From NCBI RefSeq assembly GCF_027923225.1, contig NZ_BSDI01000014.1:1-64000 (forward strand): a stretch of 64,000 nt of DNA. Direction: 5' to 3'. Made by a program: the position numbers and the translations under genes. The DNA comes from Phytohabitans aurantiacus (lineage in GTDB: Bacteria > Actinomycetota > Actinomycetes > Mycobacteriales > Micromonosporaceae). The notes under the pieces are model-generated. The model saw only the letters and a list, made by a program, of their open reading frames with translations, made no database searches and was not told where the DNA came from. Numbering within the stretch: position 1 is the first letter of the stretch; each line of letters opens with the position of its first letter. Below are positions 48,085 to 56,651 of this stretch, one piece after another.

Positions 48085-49422
48085 ATGCGGCGTCGGCCCT
48101 TGTATTTCCTCCTACCGCTGTGCGTGGCGTCGGCGTTGAGCTTGACGCTGACGGGCAGCGCCTCGGCCCGCGATCCTGACCGCGTAGGCCCGCGAGACCT
48201 CAAGACGATGCCGTGGCTGGCCGCGGACGGCAGCCATGACCACAACCACGACCTGCCGGCACAGGTCGACCCGCTGTCCATCCCGCTGGCGGCGGCCGCC
48301 GCGGCGACGTGCAGCGGCGGAACGGCGGGCGGATACCCGTGCCAGAACGTGGATCTGCTGGGCAACCTGCCGCTGTCGAGCATGGGCGGGGGGAGTGGCT
48401 CCGCGGGCTGGGGCTGGACCGACACGACCACCGGCAAGGAGTACGCGATCGTCGGCCGCACCACGGGCACGGCGTTCGTCGACATCAGCGACCCCGTCAA
48501 TCCCCGGTATCTGGGGAACCTGCCGAGCGCCACCGGCACGTCGAGCTGGCGTGAACTGAGTGTCCACAATAATCACGCCTACATCGTGTCGGACAACAAC
48601 GGCGCGCACGGGATGCAGATCTTCAACCTGGCCCGGCTGCGCACCGTCACGACTCCGCAGACGTTCACCGCCGACGCCCGCAACACGTCGTTCAACAACG
48701 GGCACACCATCCACATCAACAACGCGACCGGCATCGCGTACGTCAACGGCTCCAACACGTGCAGCGGCGGCTCGCGCATGTTCAACCTGGCCAACCCGAC
48801 CAGTCCCAGCTTCGTGGGCTGCGTGAGCGGCGACGGCTACACCCATGACGCGCAGGCGGTCGTGTACCGGGGCCCGCACACGGCGTACCAGGGTCGCGAG
48901 ATCCTGATGGCCAGCAACGAGGACACGCTGACGGTCTGGGACGTGACCAACAAGGCCGCCCCGGTGCGGCTGGCGCGGCAGGCGTACGCCGGGCGGGGCT
49001 ACACCCATCAGGGCTGGTTCACCGAGAACCACCGGTACTTCGTGCTCGACGACGAACTCGACGAGACCCGGTTCGGGCACCGCGGCAAGACGTACGTGTT
49101 CGACATGGCGAGCCTGACCGCTCCCGTGCTCGCCGGCACGTACCTGGGTCCGACGGCGGCCACCGACCACAACCAGTTCGTCAAGGGCAACTACAGCTAC
49201 CAGGCGAACTACCGGGCCGGGTTGCGGATCGTGCGACTGACCAACATCGCCAACCCGTCGACGCTGACCGAGGCCGGGTACTTCGACGTCGACCCGACCA
49301 GCAACGCAGCCGGCTTCGCGGGGGCCTGGCACGTGTACCCGTTCTTCCCCAGCGGAAACGTGGCGATCTTCAGCATCCAACGTGGACTGTTCGTGGTGCG
49401 GCCGAACCTGCCGGCGGCGTGA
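48085..49422 (+). CDS. Secreted choice-of-anchor B / LVIVD-repeat beta-propeller protein
   Basis: 445 residues from ATG 48085 with GGGAGGTG just upstream. Signal peptide MRRRPLYFLLPLCVASALSL then TLTGSASA|RD. The body is a set of LVIVD/LVTVD-like repeats: YAIVGRTTGTAFVDISDPVN, NHAYIVSDNNGAHGMQIFNL, TLTVWDVTNKAAPVRLARQA, YRAGLRIVRLTNIANPSTLT and a conserved GAWHVYPFFPSGNVAIFSIQ end, the choice-of-anchor B arrangement. Unlike many relatives it has no sorting signal. Its stop overlaps the next start by 4 bp (GTGA). Confidence 0.88.
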   Translation: MRRRPLYFLLPLCVASALSLTLTGSASARDPDRVGPRDLKTMPWLAADGSHDHNHDLPAQVDPLSIPLAAAAAATCSGGTAGGYPCQNVDLLGNLPLSSMGGGSGSAGWGWTDTTTGKEYAIVGRTTGTAFVDISDPVNPRYLGNLPSATGTSSWRELSVHNNHAYIVSDNNGAHGMQIFNLARLRTVTTPQTFTADARNTSFNNGHTIHINNATGIAYVNGSNTCSGGSRMFNLANPTSPSFVGCVSGDGYTHDAQAVVYRGPHTAYQGREILMASNEDTLTVWDVTNKAAPVRLARQAYAGRGYTHQGWFTENHRYFVLDDELDETRFGHRGKTYVFDMASLTAPVLAGTYLGPTAATDHNQFVKGNYSYQANYRAGLRIVRLTNIANPSTLTEAGYFDVDPTSNAAGFAGAWHVYPFFPSGNVAIFSIQRGLFVVRPNLPAA

Positions 49423-50318
49423 CAGCGATCGACGCTCAGTACGGCCGGCGGACCGTTCGCTGGCTCGCGCTGGGCATGGTGGGGCTGTTCGCCGCGGCGG
49501 TGGTCTACATCAACCCGCTGGCTCCGGAGCCGACCGCTCCGGGCCAGCGGGCCGCGGCCCCGGCCACGCACAGTCCGGGCGGCCACGGCGGCGACGGCTT
49601 GACCGACAAGCACGACGGGTACGCCCTGTTGCCCGTCACGCTCCCCGACCGGCGCGGCAAGGCGCTGCCGGTGGCGTTTCGCGTCCTCGGCCCCGACGGC
49701 CTGGCCACCACCGAATACGAGCCGGTGCTGAGCGAGCCGCTGCACCTGTACGTGGTGCGCGAGGACCTCAGCTTCTACCAGCACCTGCATCCGGCGCTCG
49801 CGGGTGACACCTGGACGGCGGCGGTCGACGTACCGGACGGCGGCGTCTACCGGCTCTACGCCGAGTTCGTGCCGCGGGCGCGCGCCGGCAGCGGTCACTC
49901 CACTGTGCTCGGTGCGCCGTTCGTCGTCGCCGGCGACACCAGCTACGCGCCGATCCCGCCGCCCGCGCCGAGGGTGAAGGTCGCCGGATACACGGTCGAG
50001 CGCGAGGAAGGCGCGGCGGACGGTGTCGCGGGCCGGCCGAGGGTCGTGCGTTTCCGGGTTCTCGACGCCGGCGGCGCCCCGGTCACCGCGCTCGAGCCGT
50101 ACCTCGGCGCCTACGCCCACGCCTCGGTGTTCGAATCCACCACGCAGAGCCTCGCGCACCTGCATCCCACGATGCCGGCCAGCGAGCGGGCGGCGCCGGG
50201 CGACGGCGTGCTGACGTTTCACACCCAGTTTCCGCAGCGCGGCCGCTACCGCCTGTTCCTCCAGTTCAAAGCAGCGGGCACCGTCCACCTAGCCCCGTTC
50301 ACCGTCGTAGCGGCGTAA
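49419..50318 (+). CDS. Membrane-anchored protein with paired HLHP motifs
   Basis: 299 residues. An N-terminal anchor (VRWLALGMVGLFAAAVVYIN) is followed by a His/Gly-rich linker (ATHSPGGHGGDGLTDKHDGY) and two beta-sandwich domains. Each domain holds the same block: LHLYVVREDLSFYQHLHPAL near residue 115 and YAHASVFESTTQSLAHLHPT near 235. H-L-H-P repeated in both domains suggests a paired metal site, possibly copper. I know similar proteins from actinobacterial copper or heavy-metal loci but cannot assign a named family. Translationally coupled to the secreted beta-propeller gene upstream. Confidence 0.78.
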   Translation: MTAIDAQYGRRTVRWLALGMVGLFAAAVVYINPLAPEPTAPGQRAAAPATHSPGGHGGDGLTDKHDGYALLPVTLPDRRGKALPVAFRVLGPDGLATTEYEPVLSEPLHLYVVREDLSFYQHLHPALAGDTWTAAVDVPDGGVYRLYAEFVPRARAGSGHSTVLGAPFVVAGDTSYAPIPPPAPRVKVAGYTVEREEGAADGVAGRPRVVRFRVLDAGGAPVTALEPYLGAYAHASVFESTTQSLAHLHPTMPASERAAPGDGVLTFHTQFPQRGRYRLFLQFKAAGTVHLAPFTVVAA

Positions 50319-50427
50319 CAGCACCCAGAGCCCGCCCGCCTTCCGTGCACATGGCCTGAGACGAAAGAGGTCCCCGGGTGTGAGGCTGCGCGCCGTCGTG
50401 GCGGCGCGGCGGCGCGCCCTGCGCGCC

Positions 50428-50503
50428 GATCAAGGCCATTCGCATGGATCAAGGGCGAATGCACGCGGTTTAGCGATCCAACCACGTGCATTCGCCCTTG
50501 ATC
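50428..50503 (+). repeat. Dispersed element IR1, copy 4
   Basis: GATCAAGG at 50428, then a 24-nt arm from 50447 to 50470 (GATCAAGGGCGAATGCACGC, GGTT) pairing at 23 of 24 positions with 50480-50503 (AACCACGTGCATTCGCCCTT, GATC) round a 9-nt loop. Same orientation as copy 2. It occupies the 397-bp gene-free gap 50319-50715 together with an E2 copy. Confidence 0.8.
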
Positions 50504-50550
50504 GGCGGGAGGCGCGAAGGGGCAAGAGCAACACCAGGACCGATGGCTGG

Positions 50551-50614
50551 GCTGCCGCGACGTGCGTCGCGCGCAAGACCGTCGCTCCCGCGGCCTCGCC
50601 CTTCGCGGCCACAC
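50551..50614 (+). repeat. Dispersed element E2, copy next to IR1
   Basis: GCTGCCGCGACGTGCGTCGC, GCGCAAGACCGTCGCTCCCG, CGGCCTCGCCCTTCGCGGCC. Preceded by CCAGGACCGATGGCTGG as in the copy at 22311. It completes an IR1-E2 composite module. Confidence 0.7.
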
Positions 50615-50715
50615 GGTCGGGGTGGCAGGGGTGGTCCTGACCCTCACCCCTTTCCACGTCGGTGCATCAGGCGTATAAGTAACTATCTAGTACGTTCAGA
50701 GGGTCGGAGGTGCCG

Positions 50716-53460
50716 ATGTCGTCCAGCCTGGCCATCGCGACCGTGTGTCTGTCGGGGACCCTCGAAGACAAGCTCTCGGCCGCCGCGGCGGCGCGTTTCC
50801 AGAGCATCGAACTGTTCGACAGCGACCTCATCGGGTCGTCGTGGTCGCCGCGCCGGGTGCGCCAGGAGTGTGCGCGGCGCGGGCTGGCGATCGACCTGTA
50901 CCAGCCGTTTCGTGACTTCGAGGCGGTCGCGCCCGACGTCTTCGCCGCCAACCTCCGGCGCGCGGAGCGCGCGTTCGACATCCTGGAAGAGCTCGGCGCC
51001 AGCACCCTGCTGGTCTGCTCGACGGTATCGGCCGACGCGGTGGACGACGACGACCTCGCCGCCGAACAGTTGCACGTCCTGGCCAGCCGGGCGGGGGAGC
51101 GGGGCCTGCGAATCGCGTACGAGGCCCTCGCCTGGGGCCGTTTCGTCAACACGTACGCGCACGCCTGGCGCATCGTGCGGCGCGCCGGCCATCCGGCGCT
51201 GGGCCTGTGCCTGGACAGCTTCCACGTGCTCTCGCGCGGCGACGACCCGGCCGGCATCCGGGTCGTACCCGGGGCGAAGGTGTTCCACGTGCAGCTGGCG
51301 GACGCACCACGGCTGAGCATGGACGTGGTCGAGTGGAGCCGGCACCACCGCCTGTTTCCCGGCCTTGGCTCCTTCGACCTGCCCGCCTTCGTCGGCCACG
51401 TGCTCGCCACCGGTTATGACGGGCCGCTGTCGCTGGAGGTGTTCAACGACGTCTACCGGCAGGCGGACCCCCGGTACGCGGCGATCGACGGCATGCGCTC
51501 GCTGCTGGCACTGCAAGAGGAGGCGAGCGCCACGGCCAGGAGCACGGCGGGCGCCGCCGCCGGGAGTGCGGTCCGGGAGCGGCTTCGACCGAGCGGCCTG
51601 CCGCCGGCGCCCGCCCTCGCCGGCCACGTGTTCACCGAGCTCGCCGTCGACGCCGTCTCCGGTCCGGTCACGGCACGCGCCCTGACCGCGCTCGGCTTCA
51701 CCCACACCGGCCAGCACCGTTCCAAGCCGGTGCAGCTGTGGGAGCAGGGCAGGGCCCGGATCCTGCTGAACTTCGCACCACAGAGGACGGTAGTGCCGGG
51801 TACCGCGTCGGTCTGCGCGCTGGCGGTGGAGAGCGAGGATCCGGTCGGGTCGACGCGGCGGGCGGAGCGGCTGCTCGCTCCGGTACTGCCGCGGCTGCGC
51901 CAGCCGGAGGAGGCGGAGCTGGCGTCGGTGGCCGCGCCGGACGGTACGGCGGTCTTCCTGGTACGCACCGGTGCCGACGGCGAGAGCTGGCTGCAGGACT
52001 TCCTGCCGACCGGCGCGACGGCTACCGCCAGGGGCGGCATCACCGACACCGACCACGTCTCGCTGACCGACGCCGTCGACGACTTCGACGAGTCCACCCT
52101 GTTCTACCGCGCGGTGCTCGGGCTGCGCGCGGGCCAGACCACCGAGATCGCCGCGCCCTTCGGCCTGATCCGCGGCCGGGCCGCCACCGATCCTGACGGG
52201 CGGGTCAGGATCACGCTCCACACCGCGCCGCTGCGTCGCGGCGACTGGGCGCCGGCCATCCCGAACCCGCAGCACGTCGCGTTCCGCACCGGCGACGCGA
52301 TCGCCAGCGCCAAGGCCATGCGCGCGCTCGGCGCACCGATCCTGAAGATCCCGGACAACTACTACGCCGACCTCGACGCCCGTCTCGACCTGCCGGCCGA
52401 GCTGCTGGCGGCGCTGCGCGAGTACTCGATCATGTATGACCGCGACGAGCACGGCGCGTACCTGCACTTCTACACCGAGATGCTCGGCTCGCGCGTGTTC
52501 TTCGCCGTGGCGCAACGCGTCGACGCGTACGCCGGCTACGGCGACGCGAGCGCGCCGGTGCGGATGGCGGCCCACCGGGAGCGCCGGCTGATCACGCTGC
52601 GGGACGCGCCCGTGTCCCGGCGGGACGAGCGGCACGAGTACTCGCTGGCGCATCTGACGGCGTTGAGCCTGTCGCCGCCGGAACTCGTCGACGCCGCCGC
52701 GGCCGCCGGCTACCGGTACGTCGGGCTGCGCATGACGCGGGTGACGCCCCAGGAGCCGCACTACCCGTTGGCCACCGATCCGGCGCTGATGCGCACCACC
52801 AAGGTCCGCCTCGCCGCGACCGGCGTCGAAGTGCTCGACGTCGAGCTCGCCCGGATCAGCCCGGACGAGGACCCGAAGGACTTCCTGCGCTTCCTGGAGG
52901 CGGGTGCGGAGCTCGGTGCGCGGCATGTCATCACGCAGCTGCCCGATCCCGACCGGGTGCGCAAGGTCGACCGGTTCGCGCAGCTGTGCGAGATGGCGCG
53001 ACCGCTCGGCCTCACGGTCGACCTGGAGTTTCCATCGTGGACGGAGACACCGGACCTGCGCGAGGCGACACGCGTGCTGCGCGGCGCCGACCAGCCCAAC
53101 GCGGGCATCCTCATCGACCTGCTGCACTTCGCACGGTCCGGGTCGAGCATCGCGGACCTCCGCCAGCTGCCGGCTCAATGGTTCCACTTCATACACGTCT
53201 GCGACGCACCGCCCAGGGTTCCGGCCACGAACGAGGGTCTCATCCACACCGCGCGGTTCGAGCGGCTCTTCCCCGGCGAGGGCGGCATCGACGTGCACGG
53301 CATCCTGGACGCCCTGCCGCGCGGGCTGCCGTACGCGTTGGAGATCCCCAAAGCGACGCAGGTGGCGCAGGTGGGCGGGAAGGAGCACGCCCGCATGGCC
53401 ATCTCGGCCTCGCGGGAGCATCTCGACCGCGCCGCGGGATCGGCCGGATCAGAGCCCTGA
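50716..53460 (+). CDS. 3-dehydroshikimate dehydratase-like TIM barrel - HPPD-like VOC - second TIM barrel fusion
   Basis: 914 residues from ATG 50716 (GGAGG 5 bases upstream). Residues 1-270 are an AP-endonuclease-2-like TIM barrel with candidate metal ligands in RIAYEALAWGRFVNTYAHAW, LGLCLDSFHVLSRGDDPA and GPLSLEVFNDVYRQADPRYA. Residues 300-620 are a 4-hydroxyphenylpyruvate-dioxygenase-like VOC domain (ITDTDHVSLTDAVDDFDEST, NPQHVAFRTGDAIASAKAMR). The usual Glu ligand of the FFExxQR block is Ala here (RVFFAVAQR). This matches QsuB/QuiC1-type dehydratases, which make protocatechuate. A further TIM barrel (640-905) has its own ligand set (VDLEFPSWTE, ILIDLLHFARSG, IHVCDAP, YALEIPK), about 290 residues beyond the usual length. 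Confidence 0.9.
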   Translation: MSSSLAIATVCLSGTLEDKLSAAAAARFQSIELFDSDLIGSSWSPRRVRQECARRGLAIDLYQPFRDFEAVAPDVFAANLRRAERAFDILEELGASTLLVCSTVSADAVDDDDLAAEQLHVLASRAGERGLRIAYEALAWGRFVNTYAHAWRIVRRAGHPALGLCLDSFHVLSRGDDPAGIRVVPGAKVFHVQLADAPRLSMDVVEWSRHHRLFPGLGSFDLPAFVGHVLATGYDGPLSLEVFNDVYRQADPRYAAIDGMRSLLALQEEASATARSTAGAAAGSAVRERLRPSGLPPAPALAGHVFTELAVDAVSGPVTARALTALGFTHTGQHRSKPVQLWEQGRARILLNFAPQRTVVPGTASVCALAVESEDPVGSTRRAERLLAPVLPRLRQPEEAELASVAAPDGTAVFLVRTGADGESWLQDFLPTGATATARGGITDTDHVSLTDAVDDFDESTLFYRAVLGLRAGQTTEIAAPFGLIRGRAATDPDGRVRITLHTAPLRRGDWAPAIPNPQHVAFRTGDAIASAKAMRALGAPILKIPDNYYADLDARLDLPAELLAALREYSIMYDRDEHGAYLHFYTEMLGSRVFFAVAQRVDAYAGYGDASAPVRMAAHRERRLITLRDAPVSRRDERHEYSLAHLTALSLSPPELVDAAAAAGYRYVGLRMTRVTPQEPHYPLATDPALMRTTKVRLAATGVEVLDVELARISPDEDPKDFLRFLEAGAELGARHVITQLPDPDRVRKVDRFAQLCEMARPLGLTVDLEFPSWTETPDLREATRVLRGADQPNAGILIDLLHFARSGSSIADLRQLPAQWFHFIHVCDAPPRVPATNEGLIHTARFERLFPGEGGIDVHGILDALPRGLPYALEIPKATQVAQVGGKEHARMAISASREHLDRAAGSAGSEP

Positions 53461-54303
53461 GTCGAGCAGCTCCGCCGAGTGGGCGCGCATCGCCGCCGCG
53501 TCCGCGGGCCGCCCGGTGAACAGCTCGAACGCCACGACGGCCTGGTACGCGTTCATGCCGCCGCCGTGCAGTGTCGGTGCGCCGGCGGCGCGGGCGGCGC
53601 GCAGCAGGGCGGTGTCGAACGGCCGGTAGACGATGTCGGCGACCCACATGTCCTCGCGCAGGTCCGCGTCCGGGACCGGTGATCCGGGATGATGCGCCAT
53701 CCCGACCGGTGTGGTGTTGACGACGCCGTCGGCCGCCGCCAGCGTGGCGCTCAGCTCGCCCGGCTGCCCCGCGACGACCCGGCCCTCACCGAACTCGGCG
53801 GTGAGGGCCTTGGCCAGCCGTGTCGACCTGGCGCGGTCGAGGTCGACGAGGGTGAGGGTGCCCACCCCGAGCGACAGCAGGGCGTGCGCGACCGCGCACC
53901 CGGCCCCGCCGGCGCCGAGCTGGACGACGCGTTCGCGCGGCACCGTGGCGAAGTCCCGGGCGAAGCTGCGGGCGAACCCGGGTGCGTCGGTGTTGTAGCC
54001 GCGGCTGGCATCGTCGTCGAAGACGACGGTGTTGACCGCGCCGAGCACCCGGGCGTCATCCGAGAGCACGTCGAGGTGTGGCAGGACCGCCTGCTTGAAC
54101 GGGTGCGTGACGTTCAGCCCCCGGTAGCCAAGCGTGCGTGCCCAGCGGAGCAGGTCGGGCAGGTCGGCCGCGGACAGCCCGTGTTCGGCCGAGTCGATGG
54201 TCGTGTAGTGGAGCCGGATCCCTTGTCGATCGGCCTCCGCCTGGTGCAGCAAGGGCGCGTGTGATCGTTCGATGCCGGCACCGACGAGTCCAATCAGGAC
54301 CAC
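53449..54303 (-). CDS. Shikimate/quinate 5-dehydrogenase family protein
   Basis: 284 residues from GTG 54303, five bases after GGGAGG. The substrate domain has GLVGAGIERSHAPLLHQAEA, where the serine of ERSHAP binds shikimate, and GLNVTHPFKQAVLPHLDVLS with the catalytic lysine. The NAD(P) site is VVQLGAGGAGCAVAHALLSL followed by LVDLDRARSTRLA; an acidic residue after the second strand favours NAD, as in catabolic quinate/shikimate dehydrogenases. C-terminal GGGMNAYQAVVAFELFTGRP is conserved. It overlaps the convergent dehydratase by 12 bp and sits 13 bp after a TRAP binding-protein gene. Confidence 0.92.
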   Translation of the reverse strand: MVLIGLVGAGIERSHAPLLHQAEADRQGIRLHYTTIDSAEHGLSAADLPDLLRWARTLGYRGLNVTHPFKQAVLPHLDVLSDDARVLGAVNTVVFDDDASRGYNTDAPGFARSFARDFATVPRERVVQLGAGGAGCAVAHALLSLGVGTLTLVDLDRARSTRLAKALTAEFGEGRVVAGQPGELSATLAAADGVVNTTPVGMAHHPGSPVPDADLREDMWVADIVYRPFDTALLRAARAAGAPTLHGGGMNAYQAVVAFELFTGRPADAAAMRAHSAELLDSGL

Positions 54304-54316
54304 GGACACCTCCCGG

Positions 54317-55333
54317 TCAGGCGGCGGCGCGGACGCTCTTGTACAGCTCCAGGTCCGCACCCTTGAAGTAGGTGTTGAAGTACGTCTCGGCCTTGCTGAT
54401 GAACGCCTGGCGGTCGACCTGGTCGATCTCCACCACGGTCCGGCCCGAGTCGGCGCGCCACCCGTCGAGCACCTTCTTGGTCTCGTCGTCGACGCACTTG
54501 CGGTTCTCCGCGCGGATGTCGCGGATCGCCTTGAACAGCCCGTCCTTCTGGGCCTGGTTCATCTTGTCCAGCGTCTTGTCGGACACGACGACATAGTGGG
54601 TACCGACCTGGTGGTTGGTCAGGCTGGCGACCTTGAGGACCTCGTCGAACTTCTGCGCGTGGGTGGCGACGACCGGGTTCTCCTGCCCCTGTGCGACGCC
54701 CTGTTGCAGCGCCAGGTAGAGCTCCTCGACGGCGATGGCGACCGCGTTCGCGCCGAGCGCCTTGGCGTTGGCCAGGAACTGGGGCGTGTTCGGGAAACGG
54801 ATCTTCAGCCCGGCGAGGTCTTCGGGCTTGCGGATCGGCTTGGTGGCGGTGAAGGTGCGCATCCCGAAGTACCAGGCGTCCACAATGGTGGTGTCGGTGG
54901 CGGCATTGAACTCCTTGAAGAAGTCCTGTCCATTCTGGTCGGCCCACTTGAAGAAGTGGTCGACGTCGTTGAAGACGTAGGCCGCGTCGAGTACGCCGAT
55001 CTTCGGGAAGGCCGTCGACATCGCGGAACCGCCCTGCAGGTCGATATCGATGTCGCCGGCCTGCACGCTGGAGAACCGCTCGGCGTCGGGACCGAGCTGG
55101 CTGTTGGGGAACAGGTCGAGGGTGAGGTTGAGATTCTGTCCTTCGATCCGCTCCTTGAGCAGCTTCATTCCACAGTAGAAGTTCGGCTGGGTCTCGGGCT
55201 GGGAGCTGCCGATCTTCAAGGTGATGCGGGGGTTCTCCCCTTCGGCGGTGGGCGCGTTGTCCTGCGTGGAGCAGCCGGCGGCGAGAACCAGCGGCATGGT
55301 AAGGGCGAGAGCGGCGACGAACCGTGGATACAT
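54317..55333 (-). CDS. TRAP transporter substrate-binding protein (DctP family)
   Basis: 338 residues with a lipoprotein signal (VAALALTMPLVLAAGCSTQD, Cys21). DctP blocks: GMKLLKERIEGQNLNLTLDL, FPNSQLGPDAERFSSVQAGD, KIRFPNTPQFLANAKALGAN (the arginine that binds the ligand carboxylate) and VAQGQENPVVATHAQKFDEV. It binds a carboxylated substrate; with the quinate/shikimate genes around it, a hydroaromatic acid is likely. The order DctQ, DctM, DctP, dehydrogenase on one strand indicates a single operon starting near 57163. Confidence 0.92.
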   Translation of the reverse strand: MYPRFVAALALTMPLVLAAGCSTQDNAPTAEGENPRITLKIGSSQPETQPNFYCGMKLLKERIEGQNLNLTLDLFPNSQLGPDAERFSSVQAGDIDIDLQGGSAMSTAFPKIGVLDAAYVFNDVDHFFKWADQNGQDFFKEFNAATDTTIVDAWYFGMRTFTATKPIRKPEDLAGLKIRFPNTPQFLANAKALGANAVAIAVEELYLALQQGVAQGQENPVVATHAQKFDEVLKVASLTNHQVGTHYVVVSDKTLDKMNQAQKDGLFKAIRDIRAENRKCVDDETKKVLDGWRADSGRTVVEIDQVDRQAFISKAETYFNTYFKGADLELYKSVRAAA

Positions 55334-55370
55334 GGGGGCTCCCTCTGTCGTGGGGGTGAGGCTGGAGGGG

Positions 55371-56651
55371 TCAGAATCCGAGAAGGTGGGGCAGCCACAG
55401 GGAGATCGCCGGAAAGGCGGAGATCAGTGCCAGCACGGCGACCAGGGGGATCAGGAAGGGGACGACCCCGCGGAACACCTCTTCGACCGGCCGCCCGGTC
55501 ACCGAGGCGGTGACGAACAGGACGCTCCCGACCGGTGGCGTCAACAGTCCGATCATCAGGTTGAGGATCAGGACGACTCCGAAGTAGACGGGGTCGACGC
55601 CGAGGCTCGTGGCGATCGGCAGCAACACCGGCACGGTCACGAGGATGGCGGCCACCGCGTCGACCACCGTGCCGAGGATGAGCATGACGATGTTGACCAT
55701 CAGGATGAAGGCCCAGGGCTCAGTCGACACCGACGTCACCAGTTCCGCCACGTCGCGCGAGACGTGGGCGCGGGTCAGGATGAGTCCGAGCAGCGCGGCC
55801 GAGGCCAGGATCAGCCCGATGCCGCCGGTGATGACGGCCGTCTCGCGCAACGACTGCAGCAGCACGCGGGGCGTCAGCGTGCGGTAGATCAGGCCGAGCA
55901 CGATCATCAGGAGCACGGCCACCGACGCGGCCTCGGTGGGGGTGAAGGTCCCCGACAGGATGCCGCCGAGCAGGATGACGGGGACGAAGGCCGGTCCGAT
56001 GGTGCCGATCGCCGCGGTGCGCAGCCGCTGGCGGTCGAACGGCACGGAGACCATGTCCGGGCGGCGGGCGGTCCAGACGAAGACGTACACGCACAGGCCG
56101 ACCGCCATGAGCAGCGCGGGCACGACCGACGCGGCGAAGAGGGCACCGGTGGAGACCGTCGCCGTCGCGGCGTAGATCACGGCGGGAATGCTCGGTGGCA
56201 TGACAGGGCTGATCAGCGCCGACGAGGCCGACAGGCCGGCGGCGAAGCGGTACGGATAGCCGGCCTTCACCATGTGCGGGACCTCGATCTTGCCGAGTCC
56301 CGCCACGTCGGCGAGGGCCGATCCGCTCATCCACGAGAAGCCGACCGCGGTGCCGATGTTGACGTACGCGAGGTTGCCCCGGACCCGGGCCAGTGCCGCC
56401 AGGCAGAACTCGTAGAGCCGATCGGCGACGCCGAGCCGGTTGGCCATGACGCCGACGAGGATGAACAGCGGGACGGCGAGCAGCGGGAAGCTGTTGAGGC
56501 CGTCGAACGCGGTCTTCAGCGCGAACCCGCCGGAGTTTCCGTCGGCGAGCGCCCACCACAGGCTGGGGCCGATGAAGGCGAGCCCGACGGGCACCCGGAT
56601 CAGCAGCAGGAGGGTGATGACGAGACCGACCATCCACAGTTCGAGGATCAT
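55371..56651 (-). CDS. TRAP transporter large permease (DctM family)
   Basis: 426 residues from ATG 56651. About twelve hydrophobic segments (MVGLVITLLLLIRVPVGLAF, PLLAVPLFILVGVMANRLGV) with the family blocks VGFSWMSGSALADVAGLGKI, SASSALISPVMPPSIPAVIY and GLLTPPVGSVLFVTASVTGR. It forms the sodium-driven transport channel with the DctQ subunit. It overlaps the DctQ gene by 4 bp (ATGA). Confidence 0.94.
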   Translation of the reverse strand: MILELWMVGLVITLLLLIRVPVGLAFIGPSLWWALADGNSGGFALKTAFDGLNSFPLLAVPLFILVGVMANRLGVADRLYEFCLAALARVRGNLAYVNIGTAVGFSWMSGSALADVAGLGKIEVPHMVKAGYPYRFAAGLSASSALISPVMPPSIPAVIYAATATVSTGALFAASVVPALLMAVGLCVYVFVWTARRPDMVSVPFDRQRLRTAAIGTIGPAFVPVILLGGILSGTFTPTEAASVAVLLMIVLGLIYRTLTPRVLLQSLRETAVITGGIGLILASAALLGLILTRAHVSRDVAELVTSVSTEPWAFILMVNIVMLILGTVVDAVAAILVTVPVLLPIATSLGVDPVYFGVVLILNLMIGLLTPPVGSVLFVTASVTGRPVEEVFRGVVPFLIPLVAVLALISAFPAISLWLPHLLGF

